Positions 8,289 through 17,155 of a stretch of 64,000 nucleotides of DNA are shown in pieces; the stretch's first letter is position 1, and the number at the start of each line of letters is the position of its first letter. The notes under the pieces are model-generated. The model was not told where the DNA came from and searched no databases. It saw only the letters and a list, made by a program, of their open reading frames with translations. The position numbers and the translations under genes are program-made. Source of the stretch: Paludibacter sp. (GTDB taxonomy: Bacteria; Bacteroidota; Bacteroidia; Bacteroidales; Paludibacteraceae); NCBI GenBank assembly GCA_031292575.1, contig JARLGX010000019.1, positions 48,813 through 112,812 on the forward strand, in the 5' to 3' direction.

Positions 8289-8918
8289 ATGAAACACGAA
8301 ATAGACCTATCAACATGGAAACGCCGCGAGCATTTCGAAGTTTTTAAAAGCTTTGATGAACCTTTGTTTGGTATAACTGTTCGTGTTGAATGTTCGCAGG
8401 CTTACAAAAAATCTAAAGAATTGGGTTACCCATTTTCGCTATATTATCTATATTTGTCAATGAAAGCAGCAAATGAAATTGAAGAATTTCGTTATCGGAT
8501 TGAGGACGATAAAGTAGTGTGTTATGATAGCGTTGGTGCAGGTCCTACAATTTTCAGAGAAGATGAAACGTACGGTTGTGGATATATGCCATACAATGAA
8601 GATATTGAAGAATTTATGCATCAGGCAACTGTCGAAGTAGCAAGAGTAAAGAATGAATCAGGATTGAAATTTACAAATGCAGGTGAAGATATTTTACATT
8701 ACTCAACACTTCCATGGGTCGACTTTACATCGGTAAATCATGCTCGGATTCTTAGCAGAGACAGAAGCATACCAAAAATTACTTTTGGTAAAATAACTCG
8801 CGATGAAGTTAAAACCCAAATGTGGTTACCAGTGGATGTTCATGTAAATCACGCATTGATGGATGGATATCATGTAGGAAAATTTATTGAACGATTTCAA
8901 GAGTTATTAAATGAATGA
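8289..8918 (+). CDS. Chloramphenicol acetyltransferase-like protein
   Basis: A 209-residue protein of the trimeric CAT family, which uses acetyl-CoA to acetylate a hydroxyl. The active-site stretch VNHALMDGYH retains the catalytic histidine (H188) and structural aspartate (D192), but the first residue of the usual HHxxxDG is Asn. Start of the protein (IDLSTWKRREHFEVF) and the TFGKI region are typical. CAT-like genes without resistance function are common in Bacteroidota, so resistance should not be assumed. Its start lies directly after a repeat element; glyA follows after a small palindrome. Confidence 0.82.
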   Translation: MKHEIDLSTWKRREHFEVFKSFDEPLFGITVRVECSQAYKKSKELGYPFSLYYLYLSMKAANEIEEFRYRIEDDKVVCYDSVGAGPTIFREDETYGCGYMPYNEDIEEFMHQATVEVARVKNESGLKFTNAGEDILHYSTLPWVDFTSVNHARILSRDRSIPKITFGKITRDEVKTQMWLPVDVHVNHALMDGYHVGKFIERFQELLNE

Positions 8919-8928
8919 TATGATACAT

Positions 8929-8948
8929 GGACAAGTCTCAACTTGTCC
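8929..8948. repeat. Small perfect palindrome between CAT-like gene and glyA
   Basis: GGACAAGT and ACTTGTCC form an 8-bp perfect hairpin with loop CTCA. No T tract follows, so it is not an obvious terminator. It may be a short dispersed palindrome. Confidence 0.55.
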
Positions 8949-8985
8949 GCTAAAAAGAGAAAATCAATAATTAGATATATAAAAA

Positions 8986-10266
8986 ATGAAAAGAGACCAG
9001 GTTATTTTTGACATTATTGCACGCGAAAAACAACGTCAATTGAAAGGAATTGAGTTAATTGCGTCAGAAAATTTTGTAAGTGATCAAGTTATGGAAGCAA
9101 TGGGCTCCGTACTAACAAACAAATATGCTGAAGGTTATCCGGGCAAACGCTATTATGGAGGTTGCGAAGTAGTGGACCAAAGTGAACAAATTGCCATCGA
9201 CCGTTTGAAAGAAATTTTTGGTGCTGAATGGGCAAATGTTCAACCACACTCAGGTGCTCAGGCTAATGCAGCCGTATTTTTAGCTTGTTTAAATCCGGGT
9301 GATAAATTCATGGGATTGAATCTGGCTCATGGCGGGCACTTGTCTCACGGTTCATTGGTAAACAGTTCAGGCATTCTTTACAAACCTTGCGAATATAATG
9401 TAGACGAAAAAACCGGACGTGTAGATTACAACCAAATGGAAGAAGTTGCAATCCGTGAACAACCAAAAGTTATTGTGGGTGGAGGATCGGCTTATTCACG
9501 CGAATGGGATTACAAACGCATGCGCGAAATTGCTGACAAAGTTGGTGCAATTTTAATGATTGACATGGCACATCCGGCAGGTTTAATTGCTGCAGGATTA
9601 TTGGAAAACCCTTTGAAATGGGCACACGTTGTAACTTCTACTACTCACAAAACATTGCGTGGACCTCGTGGTGGTATCATTTTATTAGGAAAAGATTTTC
9701 CAAATCCTTGGGGTAAAACTACTCCAAAAGGTGAAATTAAAATGATGTCTGCCCTACTCGATTCTGCTGTATTTCCTGGAATTCAGGGTGGTCCGCTGGA
9801 ACATGTGATTGCTGCTAAAGCAGTTTCGTTCGGTGAATGTTTACAACCTGAATATAAACTTTATCAGGCACAAGTGAAAAAGAATGCTGCTGCTTTAGCA
9901 AATGCATTAATTGCTCGTGGATTTACAATTGTTTCAGGAGGAACAGACAATCATTCCATGTTGGTTGATTTACGCTCAAAATTTCCTGAATTGACGGGTA
10001 AAGTTGCTGAAAAAGTGTTGGTGGAAGCTGATATTACCGTAAATAAAAACATGGTTCCATTTGATAGCCGTTCTGCATTTCAGACCTCAGGAATCCGCTT
10101 AGGAACCCCTGCAATCACAACTCGAGGAGCAAAAGAGCCATTAATGGAAGAAATCGCCGAAATGATTGAAACAGTTCTTTCAAATGTTGAAAACGAAGAA
10201 GTTATCAAATCAGTTCGTGAACGCGTGAATAAAACAATGGAAAAATATCCATTATTTGCAGACTAA
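8986..10266 (+). CDS. glyA: Serine hydroxymethyltransferase
   Basis: PLP enzyme that interconverts serine and glycine while charging tetrahydrofolate with a one-carbon unit. The full 426 residues are present. The PLP-binding lysine K222 lies in [14 protein letters not shown], and [11 protein letters not shown] (50-60) and the DMAHPAGL region (193-200) are intact. It sits singly between a CAT-like gene and a phoH-like gene, with a hairpin on each side. One-carbon units made here would serve purC-containing purine synthesis and thymidylate synthesis. Confidence 0.97.
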   Translation: MKRDQVIFDIIAREKQRQLKGIELIASENFVSDQVMEAMGSVLTNKYAEGYPGKRYYGGCEVVDQSEQIAIDRLKEIFGAEWANVQPHSGAQANAAVFLACLNPGDKFMGLNLAHGGHLSHGSLVNSSGILYKPCEYNVDEKTGRVDYNQMEEVAIREQPKVIVGGGSAYSREWDYKRMREIADKVGAILMIDMAHPAGLIAAGLLENPLKWAHVVTSTTHKTLRGPRGGIILLGKDFPNPWGKTTPKGEIKMMSALLDSAVFPGIQGGPLEHVIAAKAVSFGECLQPEYKLYQAQVKKNAAALANALIARGFTIVSGGTDNHSMLVDLRSKFPELTGKVAEKVLVEADITVNKNMVPFDSRSAFQTSGIRLGTPAITTRGAKEPLMEEIAEMIETVLSNVENEEVIKSVRERVNKTMEKYPLFAD

Positions 10267-10277
10267 AATTTAAAAGT

Positions 10278-10316
10278 AAGAAAGTAAGAGGAAAATTAAA
10301 TGCCTCTTACTTTCTT
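10278..10316 (+). repeat. Hairpin after glyA
   Basis: A perfect 14-bp stem (10278-10291 with 10303-10316) around an 11-base AT loop. It lacks a clear T tract, so terminator use is uncertain; part of the sequence (AGTAAGA-type units) is internally repeated. Confidence 0.5.
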
Positions 10317-10338
10317 GCGTCTTACTCCTTAAAATATT

Positions 10339-11289
10339 ATGATTGAAAAGATATTTGAACTTTCTGAGCTGACCGATACTACTGTTTTTTATGGAATAAA
10401 CAATAACAATGTTCATTTAATAAAGAACTTACATCCTAACGTTCGATTTTCGGCAAGGGGAAATATTATAAAATTAGCCGGAAATGAAGGAGATATAAAT
10501 AATCTGTTTTCAATCATTGAAAAATTGGAAAAGTATTGCATTGATAATAATACACTTTCCGAAGACAATATTATTGAAATAATAAAAGGTCACGAACCTG
10601 TTGAAATTAAGTTTGAAAACCTGATTTTGCATGGCGTCAACGGGAAATCCATAATGGCCCGCACTGCCAACCAACAAAAGTTGGTGAAAAATTTCGAGAC
10701 TAACGATTTACTTTTTGCCATTGGACCCGCAGGTTCAGGTAAAACTTATACCGCTATTGCTTTAGCAGTTCGTTCTCTGAAAAACCGTGAAATAAAAAAA
10801 ATTATCCTCAGTCGCCCGGCTGTAGAAGCAGGTGAAAAGCTCGGTTTTCTTCCAGGCGATATGAAAGAAAAAATAGATCCTTACCTGCAACCACTTTACG
10901 ACGCTTTGCAGGATATGATTACGCCGCTGAAACTAAAAGAATACCTTGAAAACGGCACCATACAGATTGCTCCGCTTGCTTTTATGCGCGGACGAACGCT
11001 GAGCGATGCCGTGGTTATTCTGGACGAAGCGCAAAACTCCACCACCATGCAAATAAAAATGTTTCTGACACGTATGGGACTGAATGCCAAAATGATAGTA
11101 ACGGGTGATACAACTCAGATTGATTTACCCTATCAACAAAAGTCCGGATTAATTGATGCATTGGATGTTCTCAAAAACATTAAGGGCATTGCGCGTGTTG
11201 AATTTGATGTAAAAGATATTGTACGCCACAAATTGGTTCAACGAATTGTGGAAGCGTATGAAAATAGAGCTGCACGAACCTCTAAATGA
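10339..11289 (+). CDS. PhoH-like ATPase
   Basis: A 316-residue PhoH family protein. It carries an N-terminal KH-like region (about 1-100), Walker A GPAGSGKT (129-136) and Walker B VVILDEAQN with the AQN extension near residue 225. The family is linked to RNA metabolism (YbeZ type, partner of YbeY in many bacteria); the exact role is not fixed. No ybeY is adjacent. Length is normal for the short form without a PIN domain. Confidence 0.92.
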   Translation: MIEKIFELSELTDTTVFYGINNNNVHLIKNLHPNVRFSARGNIIKLAGNEGDINNLFSIIEKLEKYCIDNNTLSEDNIIEIIKGHEPVEIKFENLILHGVNGKSIMARTANQQKLVKNFETNDLLFAIGPAGSGKTYTAIALAVRSLKNREIKKIILSRPAVEAGEKLGFLPGDMKEKIDPYLQPLYDALQDMITPLKLKEYLENGTIQIAPLAFMRGRTLSDAVVILDEAQNSTTMQIKMFLTRMGLNAKMIVTGDTTQIDLPYQQKSGLIDALDVLKNIKGIARVEFDVKDIVRHKLVQRIVEAYENRAARTSK

Positions 11290-11442
11290 GTGAAATAAGC
11301 TGAAAATCAAGATGTTTTTTGAATTAAAAAAAGAAAATTAATTAAGTCTCAAACAAAAAACTCCTTACGAAATAAAAAGACCTTACTGCTTTATTTGCAG
11401 TACTAAATAAAATTATATATTAATCAAACAACTCCAATAATA

Positions 11443-12390
11443 ATGAACGCACTAACAAATACCGATTTCCATTTTGATGGACAAACAAACGTGTATCACG
11501 GCAAAGTACGTGATGTGTACACCGTAAAAAACGACTTACTGGTAATGGTTGCCACCGACCGTATTTCGGCTTTCGATGTGGTTTTACCAAAAGGAATTCC
11601 TTATAAAGGACAAATGTTGAACCAGATTGCTGCCAAGTTCCTTGACGCAACTGCTGATATAGTTCCAAACTGGAAGCTGGCTAGTCCAGACCCAATGGTA
11701 ACTGTAGGTTTGCGCTGCGAAGGATACCCAGTAGAAATGATTGTGCGCGGTTATCTTTGCGGAAGTGCATGGAGAACCTACAAAAGTGGTGTTCGGGAAA
11801 TTTGTGGAGTAAAAATTCCTGACGGAATGCGTGAGAACCAACGTTTTCCACAACCTATTATTACTCCCACCACAAAAGCAGAATTAGGTCGTCACGACGA
11901 AGATATTACCCGGGAAGAAATCCTAAGCCAGGGGTTGATATCGGTTGAAGAATATGAAATGCTGGAAAAATACACCATGGAACTATTCCTGCGTGGAACC
12001 GAAATAGCTGCTAAACGTGGTTTAATTCTGGTTGATACAAAATATGAATTCGGACGTCGGGACGGTAAAATCTACCTGATTGACGAAATTCATACGCCTG
12101 ATTCTTCACGTTATTTCTATGCCGACAGTTATCAGGAACTTTTCGACAAAGGAGAAGCTCAAAAACAACTTTCTAAAGAATTTGTGCGTGAATGGTTAAT
12201 GAACAATGGATTTCAGGGAAAAACCGGACAAACAGTTCCCGAAATGACGCCGGAAATTGTTTCAGGAATAAGCGAACGATACATCGAATTATTTGAAAAT
12301 ATAACCGGAGAAGCCTTTGAGAAAGCTGATATAGTTAACATAACAGCACGTATCGAAAAAAATATAATAGATTATTTGAAAACAGTTTGA
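11443..12390 (+). CDS. purC: Phosphoribosylaminoimidazole-succinocarboxamide synthase
   Basis: SAICAR synthase of purine synthesis, joining CAIR with aspartate using ATP. The protein has 315 residues, the long form common in Bacteroidota. Seen are the start GKVRDVY, the DRISAFDV motif, the KGQMLNQI region, and the TPDSSRYF substrate-binding motif. A leader of 150 bases precedes it with a short hairpin (11384-11402) but no recognised riboswitch. No other pur gene is near. Confidence 0.95.
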   Translation: MNALTNTDFHFDGQTNVYHGKVRDVYTVKNDLLVMVATDRISAFDVVLPKGIPYKGQMLNQIAAKFLDATADIVPNWKLASPDPMVTVGLRCEGYPVEMIVRGYLCGSAWRTYKSGVREICGVKIPDGMRENQRFPQPIITPTTKAELGRHDEDITREEILSQGLISVEEYEMLEKYTMELFLRGTEIAAKRGLILVDTKYEFGRRDGKIYLIDEIHTPDSSRYFYADSYQELFDKGEAQKQLSKEFVREWLMNNGFQGKTGQTVPEMTPEIVSGISERYIELFENITGEAFEKADIVNITARIEKNIIDYLKTV

Positions 12391-12495
12391 TAAATTTTAG
12401 GATTAAATTTAAGATTCTTGATTGATTATAAGTTCACTAACTATTCAATCGGATTTCAACCCTAGAAAAATTGCAACTAATTTACATTTTACTTA

Positions 12496-12526
12496 TTTGG
12501 TAGTTTCGGGAAAAGCACTATCTTTG
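12496..12526 (+). promoter_or_regulatory. Strong promoter before tRNA-Ser
   Basis: TTTG (12496-12499) and TATCTTTG (12519-12526) separated by 19 bases match the Bacteroidetes consensus exactly and lie about 30 bases before the tRNA. Confidence 0.75.
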
Positions 12527-12555
12527 CACCGCCTTACAAAAATAAGACGATCCCT

Positions 12556-12643
12556 GGAGAGATGGCAGAGTGATCGATTGCAGCGGTCTTGAAAACCGCC
12601 GTACTGCAAGGTACCGGGGGTTTGAATCCCTCTCTCTCCGCCA
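12556..12643 (+). tRNA. tRNA-Ser (anticodon TGA)
   Basis: An 88-base class II tRNA. The acceptor GGAGAGA pairs with TCTCTCC, the anticodon loop CTTGAAA holds TGA, a long variable arm follows, and the T loop reads GGTTTGAATCCC. CCA is encoded at 12641-12643, unlike the tRNA-Thr at 5.0 kb. Confidence 0.95.
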
Positions 12644-12646
12644 GTT

Positions 12647-12681
12647 AAATGCTCAACTTTAATTAGTTGAGCATTTTTTTA
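12647..12681 (+). terminator. Terminator of tRNA-Ser
   Basis: A 12-bp perfect stem (12647-12658 with 12665-12676), 6-base loop, and a run of T residues directly after the tRNA. Confidence 0.85.
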
Positions 12682-12851
12682 TTCTTAATTTATTATAGTT
12701 TACCTGTGTTACAACCTACTAATTTAGTTCTTCTAAAAAACTAACTAAATTTATAATTAGTATACAACTAAATTTCAGATATTTACAAATAAACAAACAT
12801 ATTTATATGTTAAAGTAATGATTTATTGATACAACATATGAATATTAGTTG

Positions 12852-12877
12852 TATTTTTGCACAGTTGTTTAAACAAC
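12852..12877 (+). promoter_or_regulatory. marR promoter -7 box with palindromic operator
   Basis: TATTTTTG (12852-12859) fits the -7 box. Five bases on, a perfect 14-bp palindrome GTTGTTTAAACAAC (12864-12877) covers the probable transcription start, 18 bases before marR. A second palindrome of the form GTTG-N6-CAAC precedes tolC. Autorepression by the MarR protein is the natural reading. Confidence 0.6.
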
Positions 12878-12895
12878 CATTAGTAACACAACCAT

Positions 12896-13330
12896 ATGAC
12901 ACAATTACAAAATGACGAGATTTTCAACATTTTAGTTGGTAAAATCTCAACAGCAATTAACCGGACTTTCCTTCGTGCTTTTGCAAATGAAGGGATGGAA
13001 ATAACGACAGAACAATGGTCAGTTATGGCTTGTTTGTGGGAAAAAGATAAAGTTACACAACAAGCGCTTTGTGATATTACAGCTAAGGATAAACCAAGTA
13101 TGACAAGACTTATTGATAAGCTTGAAAAAAGGAACTTGGTGACACGTGTTTCAGATCATAACGACAGAAGGATTAACCTGATTCATCTTACAGATACAGG
13201 AGCATCGTTACAAAGGAAAGCAACTGAAATAGTACAAATGGTTGCAACTAAAACCTTGAATAACATAACAGAAGAAGAACTAAATACAAGCAGAATCGTG
13301 TTAAAAAAAATAATGGCTAATTTAAAATAA
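12896..13330 (+). CDS. MarR family transcriptional regulator
   Basis: A 144-residue winged-helix regulator. The recognition-helix region TAKDKPSMTRLIDKLEKRNLV and the wing VSDHNDRRINLIHLT are typical. It is the first gene of an efflux operon (tolC-hlyD-permease-permease) and probably represses it until a ligand binds. Two perfect palindromes sharing GTTG-N6-CAAC, one over its own promoter and one before tolC, are the likely operators. The effector is unknown. Confidence 0.9.
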   Translation: MTQLQNDEIFNILVGKISTAINRTFLRAFANEGMEITTEQWSVMACLWEKDKVTQQALCDITAKDKPSMTRLIDKLEKRNLVTRVSDHNDRRINLIHLTDTGASLQRKATEIVQMVATKTLNNITEEELNTSRIVLKKIMANLK

Positions 13331-13346
13331 TTTTTTTATGCAATTG

Positions 13347-13360
13347 GTTGCATATGCAAC
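13347..13360 (+). promoter_or_regulatory. Second GTTG-N6-CAAC operator before tolC
   Basis: GTTGCATATGCAAC is a perfect 14-bp palindrome with the same GTTG/CAAC half-sites as the marR operator. It lies in the 63-base gap between marR and tolC, 33 bases before the tolC start. Confidence 0.6.
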
Positions 13361-13393
13361 TATTGTTTGGTCAATTACATTTATTAAAAAAGT

Positions 13394-14899
13394 ATGAAGA
13401 AAAACGTATTCGTAACTATCGCAATCGTTGCCTCAATGCAACTGTACGCACAAAAAGTATTGCAATTGGAAGATTGCAGACAAATGGCACTCATTCACAA
13501 CAAAAATCTAAAAATGGCTCAGGAAAGTGTAAATGCAGCTCGAGAATTAAAAGCAGCAGCCTTTACACAATTTTTTCCCAATTTCTCGGCAAATGGAACG
13601 TATGCATGGAATCAAAAGAATCTGTCGCTTTTATCGGAAGATGCTTTACTACCAGTGTATAACATGAATGCAAATGGAACAAAGAATTATGCAGGTTCAT
13701 GGAATAATTCGTGGACAGTTGTGAATGGCAACCCGATTCCCCTGGATGCAAATGGAACGCCATTCAATCCTAACACTAATCCTGAAAAAATTGAATGGAA
13801 AAATTATGCCTTACTGCCTAAAAGTGCTATGGAATATGACATCCACAATGTATTTGCAGGTACAATCGGTTTTGTACAACCAATTTTTATGGGAGGAAAA
13901 ATCAAGGAACTTTACAATATAGCTAAATATGGAGAAAGCCTTGCTAAAGCACAACAAGAAAGTAAAGTAACCGAACTGATACTCGAAGTGGATGAAGCAT
14001 ACTGGCGGGTTGTTTCGCTCGAAAACAAAGTAAAGCTGGCAAAAGAATACCGGAATCTGGTGGCTCAGGTTGATTCAAATGTAAGTGTAATGATTGGCGA
14101 AGGTGTTGCAACAAAAGCTGAAGCATTGAAAGTAAAAGTAAAACTAAACGAGGCAGATATTACCGAAACTAAAGCCGAAGACGGGTTAAATCTTTCGAGA
14201 ATGGCTCTAAACCAATTATGTGGAATATCGCTCGATGATGTATATACGCTTGCAGATGAAGATTTATCGAAGGAAACCGCCACTCCACTTATTTCAATTG
14301 ATGAAGCTATAAATAATCGTCCAGAAATCAAAGAATTAAAACAAATGGAAAACATAGCCAAATCGAATGAGAAAATCATGATATCTCGCTTCTTACCGAA
14401 TATAGGTCTTACGGGTAACTACCTGATTTCAAATCCCAACATATATGATGGATACAAAAATCAATTCGGTGGAATGTTTACTGTCGGTGTTGTTGCAAAC
14501 GTCCCTTTATTTCATTTTGGAGATAAATTTCACACCTTAAATGCTGCAAAAGCACAACATAGAATTGCAACACTGGAATTGGAAGAAACAAAAGAAAAAA
14601 TGCAACTTCAAATCAAGCAGAGCACTTATAAAGTTGCAGAAAGTTTAAAGAAACAAACTTCTACTCAACATAATATCAACCAAGCTGAAGAAAACTTACG
14701 CTATGCAAGGGATGGTTTCAAAGAAGGTGTTATCACATCGACAGATCTGTTGGGAGCACAAACAGCGTGGCTTTCGGCAAAATCTGAATCAATTGATGCC
14801 AATATCGATGTAAAATTATGCAATTTGTATCTGTCAAAATCATTGGGAACACTCAATGCACCCGAACTCAAAGCTCAAAAACCAACTATAAATAAATAA
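13394..14899 (+). CDS. TolC family outer-membrane efflux protein
   Basis: A 501-residue outer-membrane channel protein with signal peptide (about 1-19, ending in YAQ) and two repeats of long helices plus short beta strands characteristic of TolC/OEP. A Gly/Asn/Pro-rich insertion at about 60-140 sits in the first half, where extracellular or strand regions lie. It would form the exit duct of the tripartite pump made with the HlyD-type adaptor and ABC-2 permeases that follow. Confidence 0.92.
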   Translation: MKKNVFVTIAIVASMQLYAQKVLQLEDCRQMALIHNKNLKMAQESVNAARELKAAAFTQFFPNFSANGTYAWNQKNLSLLSEDALLPVYNMNANGTKNYAGSWNNSWTVVNGNPIPLDANGTPFNPNTNPEKIEWKNYALLPKSAMEYDIHNVFAGTIGFVQPIFMGGKIKELYNIAKYGESLAKAQQESKVTELILEVDEAYWRVVSLENKVKLAKEYRNLVAQVDSNVSVMIGEGVATKAEALKVKVKLNEADITETKAEDGLNLSRMALNQLCGISLDDVYTLADEDLSKETATPLISIDEAINNRPEIKELKQMENIAKSNEKIMISRFLPNIGLTGNYLISNPNIYDGYKNQFGGMFTVGVVANVPLFHFGDKFHTLNAAKAQHRIATLELEETKEKMQLQIKQSTYKVAESLKKQTSTQHNINQAEENLRYARDGFKEGVITSTDLLGAQTAWLSAKSESIDANIDVKLCNLYLSKSLGTLNAPELKAQKPTINK

Positions 14900-14932
14900 T
14901 CAAAAATAAACATATTAAATTTTCATACAGCA

Positions 14933-15925
14933 ATGAAAAAGAAAAATCAGGATTTAAGAACAGGCATTATAGCCTTAATCGTAGTTATAGTTTTGATATT
15001 CATCGTCGGTATTATCATAAACAGACCGGAACCAATTATTATTCAGGGTGAAGCTGATGCTTCAGAAATTCGGATTTCAGGAAAGATTCCCGGACGGATA
15101 AGAGAATTCAAAGGTGAAGAAGGTTCCGAAGTGAAAGCAGGTGACACGCTCGTAATCATTGACAGTCCTGAACTTACGGCAAAACTGGAACAAGCCAATG
15201 CTGCTGAGGATGCAGCAGCGGCCCAAGACAGAAAAGCAAACAAAGGTGCTCGCAAAGAAATGATTTTTGGAGCATATGAAATGTATCAAAAAGCGTTGGT
15301 TGGAGTGGATATCTCTAAGAAATCATTTGACCGTGTTCAACATTTATTTGATAAAGGAGTTGTAACCGCTCAAAAACGCGACGAAGCGGAAGCACAATAC
15401 AAAGCAGCGGTTGCCACTTCGAATGCAGCAAAATCGCAATATGATATGGCTGTAAATGGTGCCGAAAAAGAAGACAAAGAAGCTGCTCTTGCATTAGTTG
15501 ACAGAGCAAAAGGGGCTGTAAATGAAGTAAAATCTTATATCAATGAAACTACACTGACCTCACCTATTAATGGTGAAATTACAGAGATTTATCCTAAGTG
15601 TGGTGAATTAGTTGGCACTGGCGCTCCGATTATGAGCATTGTCGACCTAAACGATATGTGGTTCACTTTTAATGTTCGAGAAGATCTATTGGGACAATTA
15701 AAAATGGGTAAAACAGTTAAAATTAAAGTTCCGGCATTAGACAATCAAATTGTGGATGTAAAAGTAGATTATATCAAGGCTCTGGCTTCGTACGCAACCT
15801 GGAAAGCAACCAAAACAACCGGACAATTTGATGTAAAAACATTCGAAGTACGTGCACGTCCAATAGCAAAAGTTTCTGATTTACGTCCCGGAATGACAGC
15901 TCTATTTGTCGAAAAAATAAAATAA
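14933..15925 (+). CDS. HlyD-type membrane fusion protein
   Basis: A 330-residue periplasmic adaptor. One membrane anchor (about 11-29) is followed by the split biotinyl-lipoyl domain (around 45-75 and 200-225), an Ala/Glu/Lys-rich coiled-coil hairpin (about 78-195), and a C-terminal beta barrel. The resemblance to YhiI/EmrA-type adaptors is clear. It follows tolC by 33 bases and precedes two permease genes. Confidence 0.92.
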   Translation: MKKKNQDLRTGIIALIVVIVLIFIVGIIINRPEPIIIQGEADASEIRISGKIPGRIREFKGEEGSEVKAGDTLVIIDSPELTAKLEQANAAEDAAAAQDRKANKGARKEMIFGAYEMYQKALVGVDISKKSFDRVQHLFDKGVVTAQKRDEAEAQYKAAVATSNAAKSQYDMAVNGAEKEDKEAALALVDRAKGAVNEVKSYINETTLTSPINGEITEIYPKCGELVGTGAPIMSIVDLNDMWFTFNVREDLLGQLKMGKTVKIKVPALDNQIVDVKVDYIKALASYATWKATKTTGQFDVKTFEVRARPIAKVSDLRPGMTALFVEKIK

Positions 15926-15968
15926 AAACCACATCAAACAAAGTTAATTAGCTGATAATTAAAGCAAT

Positions 15969-17147
15969 ATGTCAAATAAATTATCAATAAACATAACAAA
16001 CACGTTTAAACGGGAATTAAAGAGAATGCTCAGTCGTCCGATATATTTCATCTCAACTATTCTTATCATGACGTTTACATATGTATTTTTTCTAACCTTT
16101 TTCAATCAGGGTCAACCAACAAAAATGCCTATTGCAGTAGTTGATTTGGACAATTCATCTATTTCACGGCAATTTAGCAGAAACCTGGAAGTAATGCAAC
16201 ATATAAACATCGTGATGCGGCTAAACAGCCACAAAGAAGCACGTGAAGAGATGCAACGCGGAAATATTTATGCATTTGTTGAAATCAAACGAAATTTTGA
16301 TAAAGAGGTGGTTTCGAATCAACGACCGACAATTACTTTTTATGTAAATGATGCCTATTTAATTGCAGGATCACTTATAAATAAAGATATTTCATATATC
16401 AGTGCCGCCACTTCGATGGCAATGCAACAAAAAGTTTTAAGGGCAAAAGGAGTGGATGAAAGCCGTATCATGGGTATTATTCAACCGATTGTTTTAGATA
16501 CACATCTTATTGGAAATCCGTGTGCTAATTACGGAACTTATTTGCTCAATGTAATTTTGCCGGGCATTCTTCAATTAATGGTTTTAATGATGACTGTCTT
16601 TCCCATTGGGGTTGAGTACAAAGAACGAACTACGCATGAGTGGTTAAGGAATTCAGATAATTCCATGTTTGCTGCTATCATAGGTAAATTAATTCCTTAT
16701 ACTATTATATTTACAATTTTGGGAATCATTGGTAATATACTACTTTACAAATACATGCATTATCCTTTGAATTCAAGTATCGGTTGGATGTTTCTGGCAA
16801 CGTTTATGCTGGTCATTTCTTCCCAGGCAATCGGGATATTATTCATCGGGATAACACCGGTCCTGCGGGATGGAGTAACATTTGCAGGGCTTTTTGGCAC
16901 GCTGGGAATTACTTTTGCCGGATCAACATTTCCTATAGAACAAATGCCTGTGGGAACAAGGATTTTCAGTAATTTATTCCCTATTCACCATTACTTCGAC
17001 ATCTATGTTAATCAGGCTCTTAATGGAGTAGAGATTCATTATTCCTACTTTTCGTACATTGCTATGCTTGCATTTCTAGTTTTACCATTCATAGTTTTTT
17101 ATCGATTAAAAAATGCGGCGATTAAACAAAACTTTCCAATTAAATAA
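15969..17147 (+). CDS. ABC-2 type permease (first of pair)
   Basis: A 392-residue YhhJ/YbhR-type ABC-2 permease. It has one N-terminal membrane helix (about 22-42), a periplasmic domain of about 150 residues (VAVVDLDNSSISRQ and onward), then five helices in the C-terminal half. Proteins of this type normally work with an ATP-binding subunit. None is found in the operon, the most unusual feature here. Confidence 0.9.
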   Translation: MSNKLSINITNTFKRELKRMLSRPIYFISTILIMTFTYVFFLTFFNQGQPTKMPIAVVDLDNSSISRQFSRNLEVMQHINIVMRLNSHKEAREEMQRGNIYAFVEIKRNFDKEVVSNQRPTITFYVNDAYLIAGSLINKDISYISAATSMAMQQKVLRAKGVDESRIMGIIQPIVLDTHLIGNPCANYGTYLLNVILPGILQLMVLMMTVFPIGVEYKERTTHEWLRNSDNSMFAAIIGKLIPYTIIFTILGIIGNILLYKYMHYPLNSSIGWMFLATFMLVISSQAIGILFIGITPVLRDGVTFAGLFGTLGITFAGSTFPIEQMPVGTRIFSNLFPIHHYFDIYVNQALNGVEIHYSYFSYIAMLAFLVLPFIVFYRLKNAAIKQNFPIK

Positions 17148-17155
17148 GTTTAGAA

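Noticed and set aside
8289..8918. Chloramphenicol resistance gene
   Set aside because: Family resemblance is clear, but CAT-like genes without resistance function are common in this phylum, and there are no mobile or resistance neighbours.
11290..11442. Purine riboswitch before purC
   Set aside because: Only a 6-bp hairpin is present; no conserved junction motifs of the purine or PRPP riboswitches could be read.
12556..13330. Integration site for an island at tRNA-Ser
   Set aside because: The tRNA is intact with its own terminator and no repeat of its 3' end or integrase was seen in the downstream region.
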